Virus record (IMG/VR): IMGVR_UViG_3300025828_000237
Location: 1 to 21,282 of that record
Source of the DNA: a virus
Direction: 5' to 3' (one strand)
Length of the DNA stretch: 21,282 nt
Part shown: piece after piece, positions 13,817 to 18,707 of the stretch
Numbering within the stretch: position 1 is the first letter of the stretch
How the letters are laid out: every line of letters starts with the position of its first letter
Position numbers and translations under genes: made by a program
The notes under the pieces: model-generated
Database searches by the model: none
Told to the model about the DNA's origin: nothing
The model's input: only the letters and a program-made list of their open reading frames with translations

Positions 13817-14642
13817 TACATTCGTGAATAAATTTACGATACCCTCCCCTACGTTCAATGACAGGAATCCTATCTAAAGGCTTGTCGTCAACCCAATCAA
13901 GCCACTTAACCATACAATCTTGACGATAGTCTTGTGGCAAAGCGGGGCTAGTGTTGGCCTCTAAGACATAAGGATTACCAGCAGCATCTTGAATAACATC
14001 AATAGCTGCAAAGTCTAAAGAGGTCTTAAGAAAAGCCTCACGAGCATAACGAACAGCCTTAAGGGGCCAGTTATCCCAACTGACATTCTCAAAGCGACCA
14101 CCAGCACTAACATTCCAGATAAGGGATTCGATATCCTCAACAAACTTTTCGGCAACACAAAGAATACGACCCTGAGCCACAAAGACTCTGAATTCTCGAG
14201 TCTTAGGGATATACTGAGAGATATAATACCTGTTATGGCTTTGAGCCCTTATAGCCCTTATAGCCCTCGTCAGTTGCTCATAATCTTCGGCATAATAAAA
14301 ATTAGAACCAGCTTCATGGTTAGCCGGACGAACAACATAAGGGTAAAGGTTAGCTTCGTGAGCTGTGCCACGGTTCCAAAAGGTAGGAGGGCAAAGATTG
14401 TCCTCATTAATTAATACTCTGAATTTACTCTTATCAGAGGCATCAATAATACTTTCAGCTTTATTAATTACAGGGACTCCAAAAGGATTCTGAGAGGTTG
14501 TACAGCCCCACCTAAAAACCTTAGAGATATTACGGGGCTTACGTTTATCATTACGCCAAGCCACAATGTTCTCTGACTTCTCAGCTAAAGTATTTACTGT
14601 GGCTCTGGCATAACCTTTACGACGTAGAAGTGCTATTGTCAT
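13788..14642 (-). CDS. ATP-grasp ligase
   Basis: This 284-aa protein has the C-terminal ATP-grasp signature FAAIDVIQDAAGNPYVLEANTSPAL, with the Asp, Glu and Asn that bind Mg-ATP. A basic central strand (YPYVVRPANHEAGSNFYYAE) fits the nucleotide-binding domain, and REFRVFVAQGRIL fits the family's phosphate-contacting strand. ATP-grasp enzymes activate a carboxylate as acyl phosphate and join it to an amine or thiol, as in RimK and other peptide ligases. The start is set at ATG 14642 because GGAG is 7 nt upstream. It is the first gene of the amide-bond operon, just after a terminator, and is cut off from the rest by the HNH gene. Confidence 0.85.
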   Translation of the reverse strand: MTIALLRRKGYARATVNTLAEKSENIVAWRNDKRKPRNISKVFRWGCTTSQNPFGVPVINKAESIIDASDKSKFRVLINEDNLCPPTFWNRGTAHEANLYPYVVRPANHEAGSNFYYAEDYEQLTRAIRAIRAQSHNRYYISQYIPKTREFRVFVAQGRILCVAEKFVEDIESLIWNVSAGGRFENVSWDNWPLKAVRYAREAFLKTSLDFAAIDVIQDAAGNPYVLEANTSPALPQDYRQDCMVKWLDWVDDKPLDRIPVIERRGGYRKFIHECITDRAILVD

Positions 14643-14655
14643 AAATTTACTCCAT

Positions 14656-14698
14656 AAAAAAACCCCCAAGCCCCGAATCACTAGGGGGCAAGGGGGTT
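14656..14698 (-). terminator. Intrinsic terminator before the ATP-grasp operon
   Basis: On the minus strand AACCCCC-TT-GCCCC pairs with GGGGC-TT-GGGGGTT around a 10-nt loop, and seven Ts follow. The hairpin ends only 13 nt before the ATP-grasp start codon, so it closes the transcript of the 157-aa gene upstream. The amidoligase operon would then need read-through, antitermination or a weak promoter of its own. A small hairpin (GCATC-TAGC-GATGC) precedes it. Confidence 0.85.
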
Positions 14699-14717
14699 AA
14701 AGGGCATCGCTAGATGC

Positions 14718-15191
14718 TTAACTTACCAGAGCAGCCTCAAGCTCGTCATCAAGTTCAACTTCAGGCTCCTCAACCTCAATGCCAAGCAGCTCCATTTTCT
14801 CCTCAAGGCTAAGGGTACTTAGTACATCCTTAAGGGTATTTACTACATCCTCTTTAGAGGGCTCAGGAGCCGTCTTAACAGCCTTTTGAGGGACTGCTTT
14901 AGAGCTTTCAGGGGCTGAATAACTAGCGTCGTAGAGGTCTCTATAACGCTTAGGAAGCACCTTAGCTTCAAGCAGCTTTTGGATTTCACCATGAGTCAGT
15001 TCATCCTTAGCCACCTCGTTGTGGTACTTAAGGATAAGAGCCCTGATAACCGTAGCAAGACGGTAATCGTTAGTCCGCTCCACGGCTTTAAAGCCCTTAG
15101 AAGCGAAGCGAAATGATACTCGCTTGATTTGATTAAAGGTTGCTTTACGATCAGCAGGAATTGAAGAAGGATCAAAAGTTTTAGTAGTCAT
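14718..15191 (-). CDS. Hypothetical acidic-tailed protein (157 aa)
   Basis: I set the start at ATG 15191 (MTTKTFDPSSIPADRKATFN); GGAGG lies 10 nt upstream, while the longer frame (15221) has no ribosome site. The N-terminal two thirds are basic and helical (KATFNQIKRVSFRFASKGFK). A Pro/Ser/Lys linker follows, then a very acidic tail (EVEEPEVELDDELEAALVS). This design is common in phage DNA-binding or replication accessory proteins. The Shine-Dalgarno lies in the loop of an AGTGC/GCACT hairpin, so initiation may be structure-dependent. Confidence 0.7.
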   Translation of the reverse strand: MTTKTFDPSSIPADRKATFNQIKRVSFRFASKGFKAVERTNDYRLATVIRALILKYHNEVAKDELTHGEIQKLLEAKVLPKRYRDLYDASYSAPESSKAVPQKAVKTAPEPSKEDVVNTLKDVLSTLSLEEKMELLGIEVEEPEVELDDELEAALVS

Positions 15192-15267
15192 AATTTTAGT
15201 GCCTCCGAAGCACTTAGTCATAATTAACGTGTGACGAGATCATGTGGCTCCCGTCGAGCCAGTTTCC

Positions 15268-15296
15268 AGAATGACCGATCCAGCCGGAGCTGTCAA
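15268..15296 (-). promoter_or_regulatory. Phage promoter repeat, copy 1 (before the 157-aa gene)
   Basis: Minus strand: TTGACA (15291-15296), 17 bp, CATTCT (15268-15273). The flanks are conserved with the copy at 15413-15441: GTGTTAT upstream, GCTCC just after the -35, and AAACTGGCTCG just after the -10. The -10 is a poor sigma70 match (shared A, T, T), yet the CATnnT form recurs at the same spacing in other copies. Confidence 0.6.
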
Positions 15297-15311
15297 GGCC
15301 CAATAACACAC

Positions 15312-15349
15312 ATGTATATAAATATATATTATACATTTATATAGATATG
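15312..15349. other. AT-rich tract between two promoter repeats
   Basis: About 38 bp of almost pure A/T (repeats of TATATA, with a TTATATA) lie between promoter copies 1 and 2. No supported ORF crosses it. T7's primary origin combines tandem promoters with an AT-rich stretch, so this layout is compatible with a DNA unwinding element, but there is no direct evidence for origin function. The rest of the 15192-15471 gap is filled by the two promoter repeats. Confidence 0.35.
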
Positions 15350-15412
15350 CTCTCGGCTGACCCCTAAACATGCGTGTTAAACATGAGAAGGAGCCCCGCC
15401 GAGCCAGTTTCA

Positions 15413-15441
15413 AGGATGGCATGGCAGCTCGGAGCTGTCAA
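15413..15441 (-). promoter_or_regulatory. Phage promoter repeat, copy 2
   Basis: Minus strand: TTGACA (15436-15441), 17 bp, CATCCT (15413-15418). Flanks shared with copy 1 include CGTGTTAT upstream and GAAACTGGCTCG downstream. It lies just below the 24-aa membrane peptide ORF and fires toward the 157-aa gene. Confidence 0.6.
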
Positions 15442-15471
15442 GCCCTATAACACGCGGGGTATTAAGATTCC

Positions 15472-15546
15472 CTAAAGTATAAAATAAAGCACACAAACCG
15501 CTAAACAGGTTAAAATAAGCGTGTCGAGTAAATCTTCATTATCCAT
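15472..15546 (-). CDS. Probable single-span membrane micropeptide (24 aa)
   Basis: A 24-codon ORF has an acidic N-terminus (MDNEDLLDT) followed by an unbroken hydrophobic stretch LILTCLAVCVLYFIL running to the stop. That is about 15 residues, enough for one short membrane pass. GGAGG lies 6 nt before the ATG. The ORF overlaps the stop of the 127-aa gene by 8 nt, as expected for coupled translation. No family is known to me; candidate roles are inner-membrane effects on the host. Confidence 0.55.
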   Translation of the reverse strand: MDNEDLLDTLILTCLAVCVLYFIL

Positions 15547-15922
15547 TATCAACCTCCGTACAGGTCACTGAACCATCACTAAAGATCTGAAGGTGAAAAC
15601 GATCTAAAATACCTTTGCTAGAGTTAGCTTTAGCTTTATCTAATGTTCCACACTCAACACTAAAATCTTTGTAAACATTTACCCACCTCTCGTGTATTAC
15701 TTTAGGCTTAGGCATAATCAGGTCATCAAGTGGCCTTAAAAAATGGGTACCTTGTAAATTCCACTTAGCAGCAGAAACTTGACCATTATCTGTTATGTAG
15801 CCAATGGCCCAAGTTGTACCTGCCTGATCCTTAATACAATTAAGAATAGTGGCGATAGCGCCATATTTAGTGTGGCATTCACCATTAAATTCCTTTATCA
15901 CCCTATAGGCATTAAATTTCAT
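15539..15922 (-). CDS. Hypothetical protein (127 aa)
   Basis: The ORF begins MKFNAYRVIKEFNGECHTKY and is predicted beta-rich (WAIGYITDNGQVSAAKW, FHLQIFSDGSVTCTEVDNG). The ribosome site AAGGAG lies 6 nt from ATG 15922. It follows the 159-aa gene by 10 nt. No motif is recognised; it is typical of small early phage genes acting on the host. Confidence 0.65.
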   Translation of the reverse strand: MKFNAYRVIKEFNGECHTKYGAIATILNCIKDQAGTTWAIGYITDNGQVSAAKWNLQGTHFLRPLDDLIMPKPKVIHERWVNVYKDFSVECGTLDKAKANSSKGILDRFHLQIFSDGSVTCTEVDNG

Positions 15923-15932
15923 CTAAATCTCC

Positions 15933-16412
15933 TTAGACCCCTGTAAAAGGGGTCTTTCCATCAATTTCAACTAAACCTTCCATGACCATTTCGGCTAAAG
16001 GCAGAAGGTCATCGTTCTCTGTAACCATATCAGCAGCATCTTGCCGTTTATCCATTGGGATGATGTACTCATCACCTAAGCGCCCTTTAGCTTTAATACC
16101 GATAGTCGGTATAATGCTGTTATTCATCGGGGTACAGAAGGTTATCATACTAGCTTGACAGCCTCCTAAGGCTCTAAGCCACCGATTCGGGGTACTAACA
16201 AAGATTATCCGACGACCTTCAGTGCTAGTCAGGGAGTTGACCTTAGCTACTCGTTCTAAGATATCGTCAAAGGTGTATGAACCACCATTATCAGGAACCT
16301 CAAAGGTCTTAACCTCGTAGCCCCCTTTACCGTCAGTCGTCACAACATTATGACACTCAGGGTCTAAGGGGAGCTGATTCATCTTAGCAGCAAGTTGTTC
16401 AAAGTATTCCAT
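15933..16412 (-). CDS. Hypothetical protein (159 aa)
   Basis: The start at ATG 16412 (MEYFEQLAAKMNQLPL) has GGAG 7 nt upstream. The longer frame to 16511 would run through the promoter repeat at 16470-16498 and is rejected. The middle contains RRIIFVSTPNRWLRALGGCQ, a hydrophobic strand followed by a turn, but no Walker motif. It is the first gene after promoter copy 3. The family is unknown. Confidence 0.65.
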   Translation of the reverse strand: MEYFEQLAAKMNQLPLDPECHNVVTTDGKGGYEVKTFEVPDNGGSYTFDDILERVAKVNSLTSTEGRRIIFVSTPNRWLRALGGCQASMITFCTPMNNSIIPTIGIKAKGRLGDEYIIPMDKRQDAADMVTENDDLLPLAEMVMEGLVEIDGKTPFTGV

Positions 16413-16469
16413 AAGTTTCTCCGTAGTTAAATGGAATTTAATGAAGCTGACCGAAGCCAGTTGATCTTC

Positions 16470-16498
16470 ATCATGGCATGGTGGCCCAGAGCTGTCAA
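16470..16498 (-). promoter_or_regulatory. Phage promoter repeat, copy 3 (before the 159-aa gene)
   Basis: Minus strand: TTGACA (16493-16498), 17 bp, CATGAT (16470-16475). The flanks resemble copies 1 and 2 (GCGTGTTAT and CCTTGACAGCTC upstream, AACTGGCTTCGG downstream). Transcription would start near 16463 and give a ~50-nt leader before ATG 16412. Confidence 0.65.
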
Positions 16499-16519
16499 GG
16501 CCAAATAACACGCAGGTAT

Positions 16520-16693
16520 TTAAATCTCTAAGAGCTGCTGCTTAAACTCGTAGCCCAAAGACTTGATGATCTTTATGGCTTCAGGGCTAAAAGTTCTGGT
16601 TCCAGCTAAGTCACAAAACATCTGACCCTTAGAGCAAGCAGGGTAAATACGTCGGTTTCCGTATTCGTGCTTAACAGTAAAGTAAATAATCAT
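16520..16693 (-). CDS. Small conserved-looking phage protein (57 aa)
   Basis: The 57-codon ORF starts MIIYFTVKHEYGNRRIYPAC, has KGQMFCDLAGTRTFSPEAIK in the middle and ends near LGYEFKQQLLEI. A Shine-Dalgarno (CGGAG) lies 7 nt upstream. The pattern 'KxxYGNxxIYPAC ... LAGTxT' matches small uncharacterised proteins I have seen in phages and bacteria. The function is not known. It ends just before promoter copy 3. Confidence 0.65.
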   Translation of the reverse strand: MIIYFTVKHEYGNRRIYPACSKGQMFCDLAGTRTFSPEAIKIIKSLGYEFKQQLLEI

Positions 16694-16702
16694 TTTAATC
16701 TC

Positions 16703-16768
16703 CGTTTAGGCTTTAAAGAGCCTACTTGCCTTTAAGCAGGCTCTCAAAAGCCCCTAAAGGGGCTAGAG
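16703..16768 (-). repeat. Cluster of short hairpins in an intergenic gap
   Basis: The 75-bp gap between two small genes holds four nested or adjacent perfect hairpins. They are AGGCT/AGCCT, GAGCCT/AGGCTC, AGCCCC-TTTA-GGGGCT followed by TTTT, and TAAGCC/GGCTTA, the last overlapping the upstream gene's end. The AGCCCC hairpin plus TTTT could act as a weak intrinsic terminator on the minus strand. The architecture matches the dense hairpins to the right (17.4-19.5 kb). Confidence 0.55.
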
Positions 16769-17005
16769 CTAAGCCCTAAAAGGCTTAGGATGCTCCAAGA
16801 CTTCAGAGTGCTGATCTAAATCAGCAACGGTGTTCTCATAAGTCTCTGAATCCGTTAAGAGCACATAGGATTCGTAGAATCTGGCAACAATAAAACTTCT
16901 ACCATTATACTTGACCTTAGTGCCAGTTTTGAGCCCCTCTAAAGGGGCTCTAGTACCAACTGGGTACAGTTTAGCTTGAAGATTGATTTCGCTCTTAAGA
17001 GCCAT
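16769..17005 (-). CDS. Hypothetical small protein (78 aa)
   Basis: The start at ATG 17005 (MALKSEINLQAKLYPVGTR) has AAGGAG 8 nt upstream and overlaps the stop of the 26-aa ORF as TAATG. The beta-rich middle (LKTGTKVKYNGRSFIVARFY) suggests an SH3-like barrel, but this is not certain. It contains the internal hairpin AGCCCC-TCTAAA-GGGGCT. No family assigned. Confidence 0.65.
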   Translation of the reverse strand: MALKSEINLQAKLYPVGTRAPLEGLKTGTKVKYNGRSFIVARFYESYVLLTDSETYENTVADLDQHSEVLEHPKPFRA

Positions 17006-17085
17006 TATAATTCTCCTTCGATGTAAAGGATAAAGATGAGTATTAAAATACTCGCAACCAATGCTGTAAAGCCCCAAGGTATCAT
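17005..17085 (-). CDS. Probable membrane micropeptide (26 aa)
   Basis: This 26-codon ORF starts MIPWGFTALVAS and continues with ILILIFILYI before a short polar end (EGEL). The hydrophobic run of about 19 residues is enough for one membrane pass. Its ATG directly abuts the stop of the upstream 74-aa gene and its TAA overlaps the next ATG (TAATG), so it is a tightly packed, translationally coupled operon member. AAGGGGG lies 5 nt upstream. The family is unknown. Confidence 0.6.
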   Translation of the reverse strand: MIPWGFTALVASILILIFILYIEGEL

Positions 17086-17310
17086 TTAAACCCCCTTAGC
17101 GGCTTTATTCGCCATCTGACGCTTTATATACCTAAGCTGATCTGCTACCTCAGCAGTAACATTAAAGCCCTTGACTGTTACTAAGTAACATTCAGGGTTT
17201 TGCATCATCAACTTAGCATAAAGCTCAGTCCGTGAATCCGTACTAAAGTAGTAAAGATTCTCTGGAGCCCCTTCGGGGCTTTCGTTAAATGTCATTACTT
17301 CGTAAGACAT
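17086..17310 (-). CDS. Hypothetical small protein (74 aa)
   Basis: The ORF begins MSYEVMTFNESPEGAPENLY and ends with a basic helix (LRYIKRQMANKAAKGV). AAGGAG lies 6 nt upstream. Palindromes GTTACTAAGTAAC and GAGCCCCTTCGGGGCTTTC fall inside its codons. No motif recognised. Confidence 0.65.
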   Translation of the reverse strand: MSYEVMTFNESPEGAPENLYYFSTDSRTELYAKLMMQNPECYLVTVKGFNVTAEVADQLRYIKRQMANKAAKGV

Positions 17311-17320
17311 AATGGTCTCC

Positions 17321-17446
17321 TTAGCCCCTTAGGGGCTGTTGGTTAAGCTCAGACTGGCAGTCTAAGCAGATTACAGTTTTAACAGTGTGGGGAGTCTCCT
17401 TAGACTCTTTAACTGTCGTAAAGCATCGTTCACAAACTTCGGTCAT
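17321..17446 (-). CDS. Zinc-ribbon micropeptide (41 aa)
   Basis: A 41-codon ORF begins MTEVCERCFTTVKESKETPH and contains a second ICLDCQ, giving C-x2-C (5 and 8) and C-x2-C (27 and 30), a compact zinc ribbon. GGAGG lies 7 nt upstream of ATG 17446. Its last codons and stop form the palindrome AGCCCCTAAGGGGCT, just before the next gene's Shine-Dalgarno. Such phage zinc peptides can bind host RNA polymerase or nucleases, but no target is evident. Confidence 0.6.
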   Translation of the reverse strand: MTEVCERCFTTVKESKETPHTVKTVICLDCQSELNQQPLRG

Positions 17447-17464
17447 CGCCGTTCCTCCGGTTGG

Positions 17465-17508
17465 GGCTTATCAAAGCTAGCTAGATTACTATCTAGCTTT
17501 GATAAGCC
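17465..17508. repeat. 16-bp perfect inverted repeat, 12-nt loop
   Basis: GGCTTATCAAAGCTAG and its exact complement flank 12 nt. It is the longest perfect hairpin arm in the window and sits in the gap between the 60-aa gene and the zinc micropeptide. No T-run follows on either strand, so it is not a standard terminator. It could be an RNase III-type processing site, a stabilising structure or an operator. Confidence 0.7.
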
Positions 17509-17541
17509 CTTTAGAACCCCTAAGGGCTCCAAGGGCTGCTT

Positions 17542-17724
17542 TCAATCCCTAAAGGGATCAGTGAACTCACCATCTTCGTCGATAAAGCAATCTTCCTCGG
17601 CAGGATCGAAGATCTCCACTAAACCCCAAAAGGATTCAGCATGTTCACTATCGAGTTTTCTATAAAACTCGCCTTCAAACTTAAAGCTATTCCCTTCGGG
17701 AATTGAATCGAATCGGTAATACAT
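17542..17724 (-). CDS. Hypothetical acidic small protein (60 aa)
   Basis: The ORF begins MYYRFDSIPEGNSFKFEGEF and is strongly acidic in its second half (DPAEEDCFIDEDGEFTDPFRD). AAGGAG lies 7 nt upstream. High acidity and small size recall DNA-mimic or inhibitor proteins of phages, but this is only a composition-based idea. Its stop lies in the palindrome TCCCTAAAGGGA. Confidence 0.6.
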   Translation of the reverse strand: MYYRFDSIPEGNSFKFEGEFYRKLDSEHAESFWGLVEIFDPAEEDCFIDEDGEFTDPFRD

Positions 17725-17734
17725 AAATGGCTCC

Positions 17735-17968
17735 TTAGAGTTCGTAGGTCGTTTCTAAATGGACATGACCCTCTGGGTCAATGACATAAACCGATAAGAT
17801 CTCAGTGCCTCTCGGCAACATAGCATCTTCAGCGGATTCATACCACTGAACATGAATGTTCATGCCAACCCTCTTAATGTTAGTAACTTCAGGGTGAGAC
17901 CCTGAACACTTAAGAGATTCAGGGTTAAACAAATCATCCATAACCTCTTTAACATGACGGTAAATCAT
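17735..17968 (-). CDS. Hypothetical small protein (77 aa)
   Basis: The ORF begins MIYRHVKEVMDDLFNPESLK, with a beta-rich C-terminal half (GTEILSVYVIDPEGHVHLET). AAGGAGG lies 5 nt upstream, itself preceded by the palindrome GGGCCCTTTAGGGCCC. No motif recognised. Confidence 0.65.
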   Translation of the reverse strand: MIYRHVKEVMDDLFNPESLKCSGSHPEVTNIKRVGMNIHVQWYESAEDAMLPRGTEILSVYVIDPEGHVHLETTYEL

Positions 17969-17985
17969 AAATCCTCCTTAGGGCC

Positions 17986-18174
17986 CTAAAGGGCCCCCTC
18001 ATCAAGCTTGTGAACTACTTTAGTAGTAATGTCATCACCGTTGCCATCAAAGATGGCGAAGTCATGACCCCTAAGTTCTAAACTAAGAACTTTATCCAAC
18101 ATCGGATACCAACCTTCTACGAAGGTCTCCGTTTCAGTCCCTAAGGGACTACAGCTAAGTACTTCGTACTTCAT
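17986..18174 (-). CDS. Hypothetical small protein (62 aa)
   Basis: The ORF begins MKYEVLSCSPLGTETETFVE. Several perfect hairpins fall in its codons: AAGTAC-TTC-GTACTT (18157-18171), AGTCCCTAAGGGACT (18136-18150) and ACCTTC-TAC-GAAGGT (18111-18125). The ribosome site AAAGGAG lies in one arm of another hairpin. The family is unknown. Confidence 0.65.
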   Translation of the reverse strand: MKYEVLSCSPLGTETETFVEGWYPMLDKVLSLELRGHDFAIFDGNGDDITTKVVHKLDEGAL

Positions 18175-18179
18175 AACTA

Positions 18180-18194
18180 AACTCCTTTGGAGTT
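18180..18194 (-). promoter_or_regulatory. Hairpin sequestering the ribosome site of the 62-aa gene
   Basis: On the minus strand AACTCC-AAA-GGAGTT is a perfect stem-loop whose 3' arm is the Shine-Dalgarno, 7 nt from the ATG. The mRNA would have to open this stem before initiation. The 123-aa gene just upstream has the same arrangement (ATTTTCC-AAA-GGAAAAT, 18606-18622). Confidence 0.55.
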
Positions 18195-18226
18195 GGTGAA
18201 AGGGGCTCTAAAGAGCCCCCGAGTGG

Positions 18227-18622
18227 CTGTTACTTCGTAACAGTGACTTTGGTTGCAGCGTCAAGACTGTAAGTCTTGCCATTGGCTGACTCGTAAACGG
18301 CTTTGCCGTTCTTGAAAGCCTTCAGGACGTTAAGTCTTTTAGACTTACCGATACGGAACTTCGTTCCGATGTGGCAATCCAGAAGCTCAACCCCTTTAGG
18401 GTTGATGTTGACCTTTCGATCAACCTTCGGTTGAACCGAAGCCCCTTCGGGGCTTTCAGAGCCCTTAAGGGCTGCAACCAGCAAATCTTCAGGGCTCTTA
18501 GGAGCCCTGCGGTCAATCTCAAGCTCTACAAGCTTGAGGACTTGGTTGAACTCAGCTTCGCTGAGGGACTTGAGAACTGCTACAAAAGCTTCGCTTTTCA
18601 TAATGATTTTCCTTTGGAAAAT
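18227..18622. repeat. Array of distinct perfect mini-hairpins through a coding gene
   Basis: Fourteen perfect inverted repeats lie end to end, with centres mostly 20-35 nt apart. Each has arms of 6-8 bp or is a continuous palindrome, and the loop is 3-5 nt when present. Examples: CTGTTAC-TTC-GTAACAG (18227), CAAGACT-GTA-AGTCTTG (18262), AACGGC-TTT-GCCGTT (18296), CGGAAC-TTC-GTTCCG (18354), TCAACC-TTC-GGTTGA (18420), AGCCCTTAAGGGCT (18460), CTCAAGCT/AGCTTGAG (18518), CTCAGC-TTC-GCTGAG (18551) and AAAAGC-TTC-GCTTTT (18584). No two have the same arms, so this is repetition of structure, not of sequence. Six of the loops are TTC closed by C-G, which on the minus strand is C-GAA-G. Confidence 0.8.
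18230..18601 (-). CDS. Hypothetical early protein (123 aa) encoded through a hairpin array
   Basis: The ORF begins MKSEAFVAVLKSLSEAEFNQ. The N-terminal ~45 residues are helical; residues 70-123 are basic and beta-like (GTKFRIGKSKRLNVLKAFKN, KTYSLDAATKVTVTK), which would suit nucleic acid binding. It is the first gene of the minus-strand small-gene block, ~70 nt below a promoter repeat (18679-18707). The codons contain thirteen different perfect hairpins, one covering the stop codon and another, just outside, covering the ribosome site. No family recognised. The hairpins fall in different codon phases, so they reflect nucleic-acid structure and not a peptide repeat. Confidence 0.65.
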   Translation of the reverse strand: MKSEAFVAVLKSLSEAEFNQVLKLVELEIDRRAPKSPEDLLVAALKGSESPEGASVQPKVDRKVNINPKGVELLDCHIGTKFRIGKSKRLNVLKAFKNGKAVYESANGKTYSLDAATKVTVTK

Positions 18623-18678
18623 GAGTTTGAAATACCCCTTCGGGGTAACTCAGCGACCCAGTGCCGCCGAGCCATTTC

Positions 18679-18707
18679 AAGCTACGGGGTTTCGAGATTG
18701 GGGTCAA
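18679..18707 (-). promoter_or_regulatory. Phage promoter repeat, copy 4 (before the 123-aa gene)
   Basis: Minus strand: TTGACC (18702-18707), 17 bp, TAGCTT (18679-18684), followed by GAAATGGCTCGGCGG, which matches the downstream flank of copies 1 and 2 (GAAACTGGCTCGGCGG). Upstream is GGGGGC. The shared downstream flank is the best evidence that this is a true family member despite the weaker boxes. Confidence 0.55.

Noticed and set aside
15240-15422. 60-aa open frame on the minus strand
   Set aside because: It runs through both promoter repeats and the AT-rich tract, has no ribosome site, and its composition is unlike a protein (runs of IYIYIH).
16413-16511. Extended start of the 159-aa protein
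   Set aside because: It would translate through promoter copy 3; ATG 16412 has its own ribosome site.
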